DNA of 64,000 bases from Corallococcus silvisoli (lineage in GTDB: Bacteria > Myxococcota > Myxococcia > Myxococcales > Myxococcaceae), in NCBI RefSeq assembly GCF_009909145.1, contig NZ_JAAAPJ010000001.1:1364001-1428000 (forward strand). The letters are read 5' to 3'. The stretch's first letter is position 1, and every line of letters starts with the position of its first letter. The notes below the pieces were generated by a model, which was not told the origin of the DNA, ran no database searches, and saw nothing but the letters and a program-made list of their open reading frames with translations. Shown piece after piece: positions 55,101 to 63,637 of this stretch. The position numbers were made by a program, and so were the translations under genes.

Positions 55101-55468
55101 GAGCCATCATCGGTGCCGCGACGAGCGCCACCGCGATTGGCGGCTCGGGCGGCACTGCCTTCATTCGGGACTGTGGGCCGGGCGCCGTCCTCCACAAGGT
55201 CACGGGTATCAATGGTTGGGCGGTGGGCTCGCCGAACCAGTCCTGGTGCAGTGAAATCAACCTCTCGACGATCGAGGTGTCGTGCAGGGACCTCCAGACA
55301 GGCGCCGTCGACACGCTGACCCCGGTGGGCGGCAGCGGTTCCTGCACCAAGGGCAAGGAGACATACTCCCTCCAATGCGGCGGCAATGGCGTGGTCCGCG
55401 GCTTCGTGGTGGATAGCGCGAACACCTCCACGTACGTCGGCTACATGCTCGACCTGAGTTGCCGCTAG
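52166..55468 (+). CDS. Large lipoprotein with five cysteine-rich repeats
   Basis: This 1100-aa protein has a lipobox LLTGSC (Cys32) after a basic N terminus. Residues 35-600 form an acidic, strand-rich region with no recognised domain. From about 601 come five repeats of 40-60 aa with the core ETDVDCGG plus a CxxC pair and a final pattern like GKVCSLNSDC (last core near 832). These repeats are common in myxobacterial surface proteins and look disulfide-bonded. The last 150 residues include a two-Cys GRAGAWLDALGMRC segment and a VEVSC-like end that resemble a sugar-binding or jacalin-like fold. A surface adhesin or receptor role is plausible; no enzyme motif is seen. Confidence 0.87.
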   Translation: MSKRSDPRGRWMHRRPPLLLPMLVGLLLTGSCARTLPEDDTPDEYTVESPHEDLESLVWEPRFEPDYNTLQPQPWVEVVTQTQARTVVVRPDSLVFPKAENPEVRQWEPGRVVVSAPSDGPGANPLGFARRVVSVAELGESLVVETEAAALEDIVTGELRLTFDYANMETVDISKLDLEWAASHLYVDANVMSPSVEGNPDDEPLPGVEEERAPAQVNALFLGAIWNAISAVGEALGGAALAVAHAAVDVWKAVTVDGITTGVNIQPEIKNSYSSTLFTLKYEKDFNEAGKRPLQLSLQGSGKAAVSYSFNPGAQVEVKVPAILAVGGAESTSMTLNVDSKARLKLDVEALVNATISSAGGKSGKELQDKLAERTKFAEEVLTQAKLKYLGHPDMRPAGGWKRNILVTKPAVQTVLVGPVPVVFTQTIQVDLECGFEAKAGVKATLSHEQNATFKFKATYKNGKLTTEEPVLTKKKNTKANVTGEGSLVVVCGLIPRLNVYVYDALGVNAGVRASLVASAKYASRCVGNKAKADITLGLDGNLGVQAGGRVQPPGTSYAGSSGVGLGWDIGPIELANVQFPLVDPLKFTLNDGLGYCADTCGNKKKDGFETDVDCGGGSCGACAKGKVCSLNSDCAFGYCNAGKCSDANHCGNGVVDGDETGVDCGGARCGPCANKQGCIRSEDCVSGFCKKSTSSGIDFGTCVQNHCKTGVMDADESGVDCGGKDCPKCELKARCSVDADCTSGVSDGVFCVPSTCKDRRKSAGETDVDCGGPVCARCDSGKKCEKTSDCMLQKGGSHLYCSQAFAPPLGPLCIPSLCDDGKESWDESDVDCGGPCAPCAQGKKCLRQSDCGVGLTCDASTSPHRCVAFTCDAGKYLANDVCSDVGVGYWSPASSNARNACTNAPGNAEYTSATATQADCPWTCKAGYRRDSTGTRCVESSTAQLLTCAADEVAVGIHGRAGAWLDALGMRCARFDSGAIIGAATSATAIGGSGGTAFIRDCGPGAVLHKVTGINGWAVGSPNQSWCSEINLSTIEVSCRDLQTGAVDTLTPVGGSGSCTKGKETYSLQCGGNGVVRGFVVDSANTSTYVGYMLDLSCR

Positions 55469-55652
55469 GTACCCTCTGTAGGTCTCCGTCCAGAAGCCGT
55501 GCCAGCAAATCGTCGTGTCTCGTATGGTATATTGATGGGCTCCTCCTCCTTGACGGGTGGGGGGAGGGCGCTTTGAACTCGGTAGGGCCGACCCATCGGG
55601 GCAAGCCCACCCGTGCCGCCAGTGTTTGACTTTCACAGGGGGATTCATTCGA

Positions 55653-56576
55653 ATGTTGAATCAAACTCCAGAGTATCAATCCTGTATCCAGAGCTCGGAG
55701 AAGGTCTCCTGGCGTCTTGATGACCTGCTGCCCAGGGACACGGTCCTGGACTTCAGCCACCGGTTCCTCTCGGATGCGCTGACGGGCGCGGAAGCCATTC
55801 CCTTCCTGAACGCCGAGGAGCGGCTGATGCTGAATCACATCCGCTCCAACAGCTATGCGCACCTGTTCCTGTTCCTGGAGGAGTACGCCGTGGCCCTGGC
55901 CGCCCAGCGCGCCAGCCTGGAGCTGCACGGGAACGCGACGCACATGCGCGCGCTCCTGCGCTTCACGGAGGAAGAGCTGAAGCACCAGCAGCTCTTCGCG
56001 CGCTTCACCGGCGCGTTCGCTCGGGGGTTCAAGGTTGTCCCCGGCCTGCTCGACAACCACGTCGAGGTGGCACGGGCCATCATGGCGAAGTCGAACCTGG
56101 GGGTGCTCATCTTCAACCTGCACCTGGAGCTGATGACGCAGCAGCACTATCTGGAGACGGTCCGCGGAAACAAGACCGAGACGCTGGATCCGCTGTTCTG
56201 CAACCTGCTCAAGCACCACTGGCTCGAAGAGGCGCAGCACACCCGGCTGGACTTCCTGGAGGCGCAGAAGATCCTCGCCCGGGAACCCGATGCGTTGGAC
56301 GGGGCCCTCACGGAGTACGGGGAGCTGCTCCAGGCGCTGCGGGGGACGCTGAACGCCCAGCTCGCGCTGGATCTCCAGACACTGGAGAAGGCGGTGGGGC
56401 GCACGTTCACCCCGGAGGAACACAAGCACCTGGCCGAGTCCCAGGAGCGTTCGTATGTCTGGGGTTTCATCGGGATGGGGATGAAGGCGCCCCTCTTCCT
56501 CTCACGCCTGCGCGCGCTCTCCCCGATCGCCGAGCAGCGCGTCCTGGAGCTGGCGCCGACGTACTACTGTCATTGA
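55653..56576 (+). CDS. Diiron ferritin-like protein, possible oxygenase
   Basis: This 307-aa protein starts at ATG 55653. It is all helical, with likely metal-binding residues: Glu in HLFLFLEEYA, then TEEELKHQQLF (Glu and His), LHLELMTQQHY and LEEAQHTRLDF (Glu-Glu and His). This EExxH pair arrangement is typical of ferritin-like diiron proteins, including AurF-type N-oxygenases. The substrate cannot be given. It faces a GAF-LuxR regulator convergently, 105 bases away. A rightward promoter probably lies in the AT-rich stretch near 55520 (TATATT). Confidence 0.83.
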   Translation: MLNQTPEYQSCIQSSEKVSWRLDDLLPRDTVLDFSHRFLSDALTGAEAIPFLNAEERLMLNHIRSNSYAHLFLFLEEYAVALAAQRASLELHGNATHMRALLRFTEEELKHQQLFARFTGAFARGFKVVPGLLDNHVEVARAIMAKSNLGVLIFNLHLELMTQQHYLETVRGNKTETLDPLFCNLLKHHWLEEAQHTRLDFLEAQKILAREPDALDGALTEYGELLQALRGTLNAQLALDLQTLEKAVGRTFTPEEHKHLAESQERSYVWGFIGMGMKAPLFLSRLRALSPIAEQRVLELAPTYYCH

Positions 56577-56681
56577 GGCGGGCTTCCGGACCGCCGCCTC
56601 GCCGCAGCGGTCCGGACGGGCGCCCCTCTTTCGAGATTGGCCCCGTCTGGCTCGACCACGAGGGGGCCCGCGCGAGGTCAC

Positions 56682-57812
56682 TCAGCCTGCCTCCGAGCCG
56701 ACCACCTGACCTGCCACCTCGGTGCTCCGCTCCTGCGCGAGGAGGATCAGCTTGGACCGGCTGGGCACGGCCAGCTTGACGAAGACTCGCTTCAGGTGCG
56801 TCTTCAACGTGTTCAGCGAGCTGCCGATGTCTTCCGCGATGGTTCGGTTGTCCCAACCGTTCAAGACACGCTCCACCACGTCCAACTCACGAGGGGTGAG
56901 CCGCTTGCGCCACTCGGTGGGGACCTGGACGCTGTGAGACACCTCCTGGAACAACAGCGCCCAGGGTGTTCTCCCGGGATGGACTGGCAACCGGAGGAAG
57001 GTCACCTTCAAGCTTCGCCCCGGCCGGCGGAACGTCAGGACGTCCTGCCCGGAGATCAGCCGCTGTCCGGAGCGACTGAGCTGCTCCAGTGCATCCAGGA
57101 GGACCTGGGGCAGACCGAAACGGCCACAGGGCGCGTCGGGGAACCAGCGGTGGAGCAGCGCGGTGGAGTGGGGCGTGCGCATCAGCTCGGTGGCGGGAGG
57201 GCTCAGTACGATGCTCTCAAGCCCCGTATGACGGAAGAGCTGGTCCAGGAGGTCTCCCTGACGGGCCAGGTCCCCCAGCATGAGGCAGTTGCGAACCGTC
57301 CTGGCGAGGATGGGCGTCAGGCGCTGAAGAAAGGACTGCTCCTGCTCCGAGAAGGCCTTCCGGTTCTCCCGGTACAGGGTGAAGCCGCTGTGCCAGCCAA
57401 GCCCCATGTCCAGTGACACAGACAGGATGCGTTCCACCGGCATGTGCATCTCCCGGCAGTGCGCGTACATGGCGCTGTTCCGCATCGCCTGGCGTGACAG
57501 CATCTCGGAGTCCCGCAGCACGGTGTTGGGATGCTGGACCACCGAGGCACTCACGAAGCACTCGTCTGAAATCTCCGGGTAGCGGTCAAAGAAGACCTGG
57601 GGCATGTCCTGGACCATGGGCCAGTCGTATTGGCCGGGCTCACCGGGCCTGGATACGCAAAGTGCTCCAAAGTCCGCGGCCAGCACGCGCGACAGGATCC
57701 GGTGGGACTCCGCGAAGACCTCCTTCAAGTCGAGCGAGCTGGTCAGCGCGGTCATCACATCCAGGAGCACCTGCTCTCGCCGCGTGGAATCTGAAGGGCT
57801 CTTCACGCGCAT
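56682..57812 (-). CDS. GAF-LuxR transcriptional regulator
   Basis: This 376-aa protein starts at an ATG with AAGGAG upstream. Residues 10-170 look like a GAF or similar sensor fold (VLLDVMTALTSSLDLKEVF, then FGALCVSRPG). Residues 300-360 are a LuxR helix-turn-helix: RLTPRELDVVERVLNGWDNR, IAEDIGSSLNTLKTHLKRV. The sensor has Cys residues (DECFVS, HCREMH) that might bind a ligand or respond to redox. It converges with the diiron gene; joint regulation is possible but not shown. The long upstream frame before this ATG is not supported. Confidence 0.9.
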   Translation of the reverse strand: MRVKSPSDSTRREQVLLDVMTALTSSLDLKEVFAESHRILSRVLAADFGALCVSRPGEPGQYDWPMVQDMPQVFFDRYPEISDECFVSASVVQHPNTVLRDSEMLSRQAMRNSAMYAHCREMHMPVERILSVSLDMGLGWHSGFTLYRENRKAFSEQEQSFLQRLTPILARTVRNCLMLGDLARQGDLLDQLFRHTGLESIVLSPPATELMRTPHSTALLHRWFPDAPCGRFGLPQVLLDALEQLSRSGQRLISGQDVLTFRRPGRSLKVTFLRLPVHPGRTPWALLFQEVSHSVQVPTEWRKRLTPRELDVVERVLNGWDNRTIAEDIGSSLNTLKTHLKRVFVKLAVPSRSKLILLAQERSTEVAGQVVGSEAG

Positions 57813-58219
57813 GGCCTTCTCCTTGTCTGGGTCCAAGCATGGGCGCGACGTCTGAGATGAATTTACCATGCGTGGCGGGGTCACCCCTATGGGTGATGTC
57901 CGCCCCCGGCAGGTTCCCGTACGGTTCGTGAGCTGCATCCGGGTCCCACGCGCCAAGGCGTCTGGGGGGAAGCTCATTCGAATGACAGGGATGGAGCGGA
58001 AGCGTCACGGTGGAGTCGCGAAGCCCGGCGCGCTCATCGTCCACGGAGTGCGTGGCATCCATGTCGCCCCCCAAGCAGTACACCCTCCCGGTGTGGAATG
58101 GGAAGGGCTGGGTGCCCCTCCGCGCAGAACAGGGTGGAGGTCTACGAGAACCGAGCTGCTCTTGCCCGTGAGCTGGTGCTCACGGTTGATGACCCCGCTG
58201 TAAATCAAGGAGAGAGTCA
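57813..58219. other. Intergenic region upstream of LuxR gene and secreted protein
   Basis: About 407 bases with no convincing gene. It holds the promoter of the leftward LuxR gene and of the rightward 166-aa secreted protein, whose ATG has AAGGAGAG upstream (58198-58205). Nothing else stands out. Confidence 0.4.
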
Positions 58220-58720
58220 ATGCGAAATCAACTGTTTGCGTGTATTCTGGCTGTGAGTGTCATCCTGGTTGGCGCCAAGGCCGAGGCCATCCCCAATGGC
58301 TGGTACACGGTGGAGCTGAACAATGCCATCACCATGTACAACCAAAAGAACGAGCCCGTCTGGCGCGGCTACTTCGATGTCTGGGGGATCTGGCACGAGA
58401 CGACCTACAAGCCCGCGGGCGGTAGCGGGAGGGAGCAGGGCGAAACGCTGGGCGACATCAAGAGCTCGGAGGGATACGTCTTGGCCGAGATCCCGAGGCG
58501 GGTGGGAGGAATCGTCGTCATCGACCCGTCGAAGCAAGATGTCGTCTATGAAGTCAGCGGCGGCGTGGAGGCTGGGACGATCGTCAAGATTCCCGCGGAC
58601 AAACTCGGCGACGCCGTGCACCTGCTTGCCACGGTCGACGACAAGGGGGCGGCCCTCGACGTTGTGTTCTTCGGGCGGGCAGGCACCTGCAGCAGCAAGT
58701 CGTTCTGGATCAGTCGCTAG
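58220..58720 (+). CDS. Secreted protein of unknown function
   Basis: This 166-aa protein has a signal peptide (RNQLFACILAVSVILVGAKAEA) and a mature part starting with IPNGWYTVELNN. Strands such as EPVWRGYFDVWGIWHETT and GYVLAEIPRRVGGIVVID follow, ending LDVVFFGRAGTCSSKSFW. No domain or catalytic site is recognised. An AAGGAGAG site lies before ATG 58220. A GC-rich hairpin follows the stop by about 50 bases. Confidence 0.8.
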   Translation: MRNQLFACILAVSVILVGAKAEAIPNGWYTVELNNAITMYNQKNEPVWRGYFDVWGIWHETTYKPAGGSGREQGETLGDIKSSEGYVLAEIPRRVGGIVVIDPSKQDVVYEVSGGVEAGTIVKIPADKLGDAVHLLATVDDKGAALDVVFFGRAGTCSSKSFWISR

Positions 58721-58767
58721 CTGCTCGCGGCGTTGTCCTCGCAGGTTCCCTGCTTCCAGGTCTCACC

Positions 58768-58795
58768 GCACAGGCCCCTTGACCCGGGCCTGTGC
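58768..58795 (+). terminator. Hairpin after secreted-protein gene
   Basis: GCACAGGCCC at 58768-58777 pairs perfectly with GGGCCTGTGC at 58786-58795, with an 8-base loop. No T tract follows. It sits between the secreted-protein gene and the hydrolase gene. Confidence 0.5.
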
Positions 58796-58814
58796 CCTTG
58801 ATTCCTTCCGCTTC

Positions 58815-59612
58815 ATGCCAACCTGGATGCGTGGAGTCAGCGGAGCGAACGGCATCAACCTCCACTACCTCCGAACCGGAGGCGCCAACCCTCCCATCGT
58901 CTTGCTCCATGGATTGATGGGGAGTGGCGCCTGTTGGACTCCGGTGGCGCGCGTGCTCGAAGGTGACTTCGACGTCGTCATGCCCGACGCCAGAGGGCAC
59001 GGTGGCTCGAGCGCGCCGCACCACGGCTACGGGTACGACGCTCACGCGAGCGACGTCGAGGCCCTCATCCGCGGTCTGGCGCTCTCGCGTCCGGTGCTGC
59101 TTGGCCACTCGATGGGCGGAATGACCGCCGCCGTGGTGGCGGGTCGACGGGCAGGGGGCCTGCGCGGAGTCATCCTGGTCGACCCGACGTTCTTGAGCCC
59201 CGAGCGCCAACGCGAGGTGCACGACAGCGACGTCGCCGAACAACACCGCCAGGCCCTCGGCTTGCAAAAGTCCGAACTCGTTGCACAGGGCCGAGCCCGC
59301 AGCCCGCATCGCTCGCCCGAAATCGTCGAGCTTCTTGCCGAGGCGAGACTGAAGACCCACATGGGCGCCCTCGATGTTCTCACGCCGCCCAACCCCGGGT
59401 ATCGCGACGTGGTGAGCGCCATGGACGTCCCCGTCCTCCTCGTCATTGGGGACCGCGGCCCTGTCGTCACGCTGGAGATGGCCAGGGAGCTGCGGAGCCT
59501 CAATTCACGGGTGCGAATTGAACAGATACAGGACGCCGGCCACGGCCTCCCGTTCGACCAACCCGAGCGCCTGGGCGCGGTGGTCGCGTCGTTCCTGCGT
59601 GAGCTGGCTTAG
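58815..59612 (+). CDS. Alpha/beta hydrolase
   Basis: This 265-aa protein has the alpha/beta hydrolase pattern: VLLHGLMGSG near 30, MPDARGHGGS near 60, the nucleophile elbow GHSMGG near 96, and an Asp in VLLVIGDRGP plus His in AGHGLPFDQPE as the rest of the triad. A helical lid is likely between 130 and 195 (PERQREVHDSDVAEQHRQ). Esterase, lactonase or lipase activity is possible; none can be chosen. ATG 58815 follows the terminator-like hairpin by about 20 bases, so it probably has its own promoter. Confidence 0.93.
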   Translation: MPTWMRGVSGANGINLHYLRTGGANPPIVLLHGLMGSGACWTPVARVLEGDFDVVMPDARGHGGSSAPHHGYGYDAHASDVEALIRGLALSRPVLLGHSMGGMTAAVVAGRRAGGLRGVILVDPTFLSPERQREVHDSDVAEQHRQALGLQKSELVAQGRARSPHRSPEIVELLAEARLKTHMGALDVLTPPNPGYRDVVSAMDVPVLLVIGDRGPVVTLEMARELRSLNSRVRIEQIQDAGHGLPFDQPERLGAVVASFLRELA

Positions 59613-59725
59613 CGCCTGTTCCGGGAGGGTGGGAATGAAGCGGCCCGCTCCTTCGGCGTGGCGAGACGACAGCGAGCGGTCCGGTTCATGGGGCCGGACC
59701 GCATCGCCGGGCGTCGGTGTGCTCG

Positions 59726-61000
59726 CTACTTCGAGCAGGCCGTCACCTTGAACTCATCCTCGAGCCCCGAGGAGTAGGAGAGCGGGGCATAGGCACCTGC
59801 GCCTTTGTAGGTCCCCGAGAAGCCCACGTCGTCGTAGAGCCGGCAGAACCCGCCGTCGCTCGCGACGCGCACGAGCGCCGCGCCATGGGTGGACTGCGCG
59901 AGCGGGATGCCGAGGTCGTTCTTCTCGATCATCGTCGTGCCGGAGGTGCGGAGCTTCACCAGCGTACCGCCGAAGGACTTGACCTGCCCGGAGACCGGGC
60001 CATTGAGCTTCGCGTCGTTCGTCGACCAGGCCTTGGGGAAGCGATCAACCCGGCCCGCGGCGGCCAGGATCTCCTTGAACTTCTTCGCCTGGGCCTCGAG
60101 CGGCTTGAAGTGCTCGGCGCCAACGGTCACGCCCGCCGAGGCGGTGAGCTCGGCGAACTCGCTGGCGACCTGCTTGGCGTGCGCGGCGGGGTCCTTGAAG
60201 CGCGCGAGCCAGACGCTGGAGAGCGCGCCATCCCGCTCGAGCGCGGTGAGCGCCTCCTGGTCGACCTTGAGCTGGTCTTCAAGGCGCGCCTTCGCCGCGA
60301 GCGACACGTAGGTCTCGGCGATCTTCTGGTGGTTCCCGGCGAGCTCGCAGACCACCTTCGGCTGCTTCGCGCGCCCTTCGTCCTCGTAGTACTTCTGAAT
60401 CGTCAGGTACTGACGGTCTTCGCACTCCTCGGCGAGGGCGGGGAGCGCGAGGATCGCCTCCATGTCCTCCCGGACATTCCCGAGCGCGCCTCGCACCTGT
60501 CCGTCGAGGGTCATGAGCCCGGCCTGGATGGCGGCGCCGTGGCGGTCACCGATGGTCGTGAAACGGGCGCGGCGCTCCAGATCGAGATCCCTCTCGCCGT
60601 GGGCCGCGTTCACCTCCTCGCTCGCCTTCTTCCACTTCGCCGTGGACTCAGAGAAGAAGGTCTCGAAGCTGGAGGTGTCCCAGTCCTTGTCCTTCTCCTT
60701 GATGCGCGCGATGCGGGTCTCGACGTCATCGAGCATCTTCGCGATCTCGTCGAGCGTATTGGAGTTCTTCCAGTCCGACCTCTCGAACTTCTTGGTGATG
60801 CTCTTCATCTTGACTTCGACCGTCTGGATGTCGACCTTGGCGGGGCTCTTGTTCGCGACCGAAGGCGCGGCGAACGCCGTGCTGGCCGTCGCCAGATGCA
60901 TGACGGCAGCAAGAAGAAGGGCGGCGTGTGAGCTTCGGCTGGCGCTGCGCGCCTCGGATGAGGGACGGAAGTTGGATCGCTCACGCGACTGGGTCGACAA
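59726..61000 (-). CDS. Secreted helical protein, unknown function
   Basis: This 424-aa protein probably starts at TTG 61000, with AGGAG upstream, giving a signal peptide SSHAALLLAAVMHLATASTA cleaved near AFA-APS. The mature part is mostly helical and charged (VKMKSITKKFERSDWKN, DDVETRIARIKEKDKDW), then ends with a strand-rich segment LVKLRTSGTTMIEKNDLG and CRLYDDVGFSGTYKGAGAY (two Cys near the end). The end has a slight resemblance to beta/gamma-crystallin-like folds, a weak suggestion only. No enzyme motif is seen. Confidence 0.8.
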   Translation of the reverse strand: MSTQSRERSNFRPSSEARSASRSSHAALLLAAVMHLATASTAFAAPSVANKSPAKVDIQTVEVKMKSITKKFERSDWKNSNTLDEIAKMLDDVETRIARIKEKDKDWDTSSFETFFSESTAKWKKASEEVNAAHGERDLDLERRARFTTIGDRHGAAIQAGLMTLDGQVRGALGNVREDMEAILALPALAEECEDRQYLTIQKYYEDEGRAKQPKVVCELAGNHQKIAETYVSLAAKARLEDQLKVDQEALTALERDGALSSVWLARFKDPAAHAKQVASEFAELTASAGVTVGAEHFKPLEAQAKKFKEILAAAGRVDRFPKAWSTNDAKLNGPVSGQVKSFGGTLVKLRTSGTTMIEKNDLGIPLAQSTHGAALVRVASDGGFCRLYDDVGFSGTYKGAGAYAPLSYSSGLEDEFKVTACSK

Positions 61001-61244
61001 GGAGGGACTCCTGATGGTTGGGATTGCAAAGGGCCAGGGACAGCGAGCCAGCGCTTTCGCGCCCACCTCGTCGCTGTGGCGCAGTCATTCGAAGCCGGTG
61101 CTGGCCGTCGCGGAGATTAGCCACAGGAAACCCGCGTGTCAGTGAAATCCGTACGCAGAGTGATAAAATCCTGAGGACAGCCGACGTCCTCTTTGGGAGA
61201 CAGGTAGCCCGCGTACGTGTCACCCCGGCACGCTTGTGCACGAA

Positions 61245-61270
61245 GGCCCCGCGATATTCATCGCGGGGCC
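61245..61270 (-). terminator. Hairpin terminator 1
   Basis: GGCCCCGCGA at 61245-61254 pairs perfectly with TCGCGGGGCC at 61261-61270, with a 6-base loop. It is read in the leftward direction after the second hairpin. Confidence 0.65.
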
Positions 61271-61282
61271 TGTGTTGAACCA

Positions 61283-61310
61283 AAAGGCCCTGCCGGTCGG
61301 CAGGGCCTTT
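61283..61310 (-). terminator. Hairpin terminator 2 with T-rich flank
   Basis: A 13-base perfect stem (AAAGGCCCTGCCG with CGGCAGGGCCTTT, 2-base spacer) is followed, in the leftward reading, by TTTTGG. It fits a terminator for the leftward lipoprotein gene. Confidence 0.7.
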
Positions 61311-61462
61311 CAGGGGGCTCGCCGAACCAAGCCCTCGGCGAACCCGTTCTCGATGTCTCCAATGTCATCGCGGAGGACCGCCCGGAGTCTTTTCCCCACC
61401 GGCGCGGAGGTCGGTGGAGATCCAACGGTCCGGTGCCTCCTTTTTTCTCAGGCCTTTAGCGT

Positions 61463-62974
61463 CTACGGGCTGAACATGCCGGTGAGCACGCTGGCGCGGC
61501 CTCGAGGCAGCGAGCGCTTGAACGGGCTCGCCGCGAGGTCCGAGCCGGGCTGGTACCAGCTCTGGATCTCCGCGAAGTAGGTCTGGCCTGCCTGGAGCAC
61601 GTCCGGGGGCAGGTACACGCTCTGGAGATCCGTGTGCAGCACCGCCACGCGCGTCACGGTGGTGGAGCCGTTGCTCACGCCGAGCCGGTAGATGTTCACC
61701 ACGTAGTTCGTGGCCGTGCCGACGAGCGGCTTCGACCAGCGCAGCGAGGCGTCGGTCCCCACGCCCGTGAGGTTCTGGAACGCGCCGCGCGTGTTCACCT
61801 GGGGCGCCTGCACCGGCCCGACGAGGGGCTGCACGGGCGCGGCGGTGAACGCGCTCGCCTCCTGATCCACGCGGATGTCCACGCCCATGGTGTAGGGCGT
61901 CGCGGTGCCCAGCGCGTAGCTCTTCGTGAAGCCGGCGGCGACGAGCGCCACCTTCTGCCACGTCGCCGGGAGCGGGTTGTTGTAGGTCATGCTCCCCGTG
62001 ACGATGTCGGTCCGCAGCGTGTCAGGATTGAGCTTCACGAGCAGTGGCGGCCCGCTGATGGACGCGAGCGCGGCGCCCAGCGCGGCCGGCCGGGCGGACA
62101 TCCAGATCTCGTTGTATGTGCTGACCGCGTCGGGATTCACCTGGGTGCGCATGGCGTCGAAGGCCGAGCGTCTCCAGTCCACCGAGAAGGTGCCTGTCGC
62201 GACGGGCTGGGTGAAGGTTCCGCTGACAGTGACGGGCTGGCCTTCCACCTGGGTCACGCTCGTGTCGAGCACCTTGTGCATCGCGCGGTAGGGCACTCCA
62301 TTCGCGCTCGTCTGCCACCGCATCTGCGCCAGCGAGAATACGTCCCCGCGGCCGCTGTCGAGCAGCACCGGGTTGAGCATGTTGGCGTAATTGAAGCTCA
62401 GCCCGGAGAGTGACGTGGCGCCCACCAGGGGGCGCCCCGTGGCGATGCTGTCCACGTAGCCGAACGCGCCTGGGTTCAACGAATACATGTCCAGGAAGTC
62501 CCCCGACTGCCAGGGAGACAGGCCGGTGGCGGACACCGTCACGGGAGTGGGCAGCGAGGCGAAGGTGCCATCGCGCCCCCACTCCGTGGAACCCAGGTCG
62601 AACGCGCGGCCGGTGCTCACCAGATAGCGCGAGCCCAGCTTCAGGTAGATGCGGCCAGAAGGGACGTTCGGCACGGAGATGGTGCCGTCCGCGGAGCCCG
62701 TGCCTGGGTAGGCCGTGAACGCCCCGGTGGTTGAGTCGCGCATGTATGCCACCACCGACGTGGCGGACTGGTCGTATGGCTTCGTCTCGTTGCCCGACGT
62801 GGCGACGAAGGTGACCGGGCTGGTACCGGTGACCTGGGTGACCAGGCCTTGGGTGACCTGGGAGGCCCCGTCCGCTGACACGGAGGAGTCCACCGCCTCG
62901 GCCTCATCGAGCCCCGCGCAGCCGCCCCCTGTCACGCCGACCAAGAGCCCGAGGGAAATCAAAGACAGTTTCAT
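61463..62974 (-). CDS. Lipoprotein of unknown function
   Basis: This 503-aa protein has a lipoprotein signal (LISLGLLVGVTGGGC, Cys19). The mature part is rich in Ser, Thr and Val with strand patterns (SGRIYLKLGSRYLVSTGRAF; TYFAEIQSWYQPGSDLA), and contains fibronectin type III-like stretches near 390-480 (ASLRWSKPLVGTATNYVVNI). No enzyme site is seen. A protein of similar style starts outside the right edge (63638-64000) on the same strand. Both may belong to a family of myxobacterial exported proteins; this is inferred from composition. Confidence 0.82.
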   Translation of the reverse strand: MKLSLISLGLLVGVTGGGCAGLDEAEAVDSSVSADGASQVTQGLVTQVTGTSPVTFVATSGNETKPYDQSATSVVAYMRDSTTGAFTAYPGTGSADGTISVPNVPSGRIYLKLGSRYLVSTGRAFDLGSTEWGRDGTFASLPTPVTVSATGLSPWQSGDFLDMYSLNPGAFGYVDSIATGRPLVGATSLSGLSFNYANMLNPVLLDSGRGDVFSLAQMRWQTSANGVPYRAMHKVLDTSVTQVEGQPVTVSGTFTQPVATGTFSVDWRRSAFDAMRTQVNPDAVSTYNEIWMSARPAALGAALASISGPPLLVKLNPDTLRTDIVTGSMTYNNPLPATWQKVALVAAGFTKSYALGTATPYTMGVDIRVDQEASAFTAAPVQPLVGPVQAPQVNTRGAFQNLTGVGTDASLRWSKPLVGTATNYVVNIYRLGVSNGSTTVTRVAVLHTDLQSVYLPPDVLQAGQTYFAEIQSWYQPGSDLAASPFKRSLPRGRASVLTGMFSP

Positions 62975-63637
62975 TGTGGAGGCAACCCTTTCGGCGACGC
63001 GCAGAATGGCGCCGCGCAGGGAGATTCATACTGGATCGGTCTGACATTTCCGGCAGCGCTTCGATTTCGACTCTCCCTTTGGGCTGTGAAAACAAACGCG
63101 CTTGTTGACAGGTGAGCCTGGGGCTGCGCGGTTTCGTGGCTCTCCCGCGCTTCTCGTGGACCGTCGACTCAAGCGGCGAGCAGCACGCCGCGACGTGGAA
63201 GATCGATGCGGGTGGGGTCCTGTCGCTGAAGCTCGAGGGGCTTGAGCTTTGTCATCTGGCCCTCGGTCTGGCGCTACTCCCGGGAGACGTCAGCGCGGCC
63301 CGGACCGCATCGCGGTCCTCAACCCCAAGGCGGGCCCGAGTGGATGCTGTGCTGCCGGAGCGCGGGTCTGAAGCACGGACGAGCTGGTGCGCGTGGTGAG
63401 CGAGACCTCTCCCAATGCCAGGCACCTGCATGATTGAGCGGATCTCGTGGGACATGCACGCGAATGTCACCCGCGACCATCGGCGCAAGAAGATGTCGGC
63501 GCTCATGGTCGTGGTGGCCGCCCGCCTGGACGCTCGCGACGCGCAGCAGGCGGCGAGCCTGCTGCTGCGCGTCGGTCCCGCTCGACGCGCAGCATGAGAC
63601 CGGTCGAGAATCGAGAACGGTCGTTCAGACGCGCCGG
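62975..63637. other. Intergenic region before right-edge gene
   Basis: About 660 bases with short frames on both strands but none convincing. It contains the promoter region of the leftward lipoprotein and the end of the next gene. Rightward frames from 63112 to 63399 and 63415 to 63597 look Arg-rich and have no ribosome site. I see nothing definite. Confidence 0.4.

Larger units (their letters stand above)
61001..61462. other. Intergenic region with tandem hairpins
   Basis: About 460 bases without a gene. It holds the promoter for the leftward 424-aa protein and two strong hairpins (61245-61270 and 61283-61310) that probably terminate the leftward 503-aa lipoprotein gene. Confidence 0.5.
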
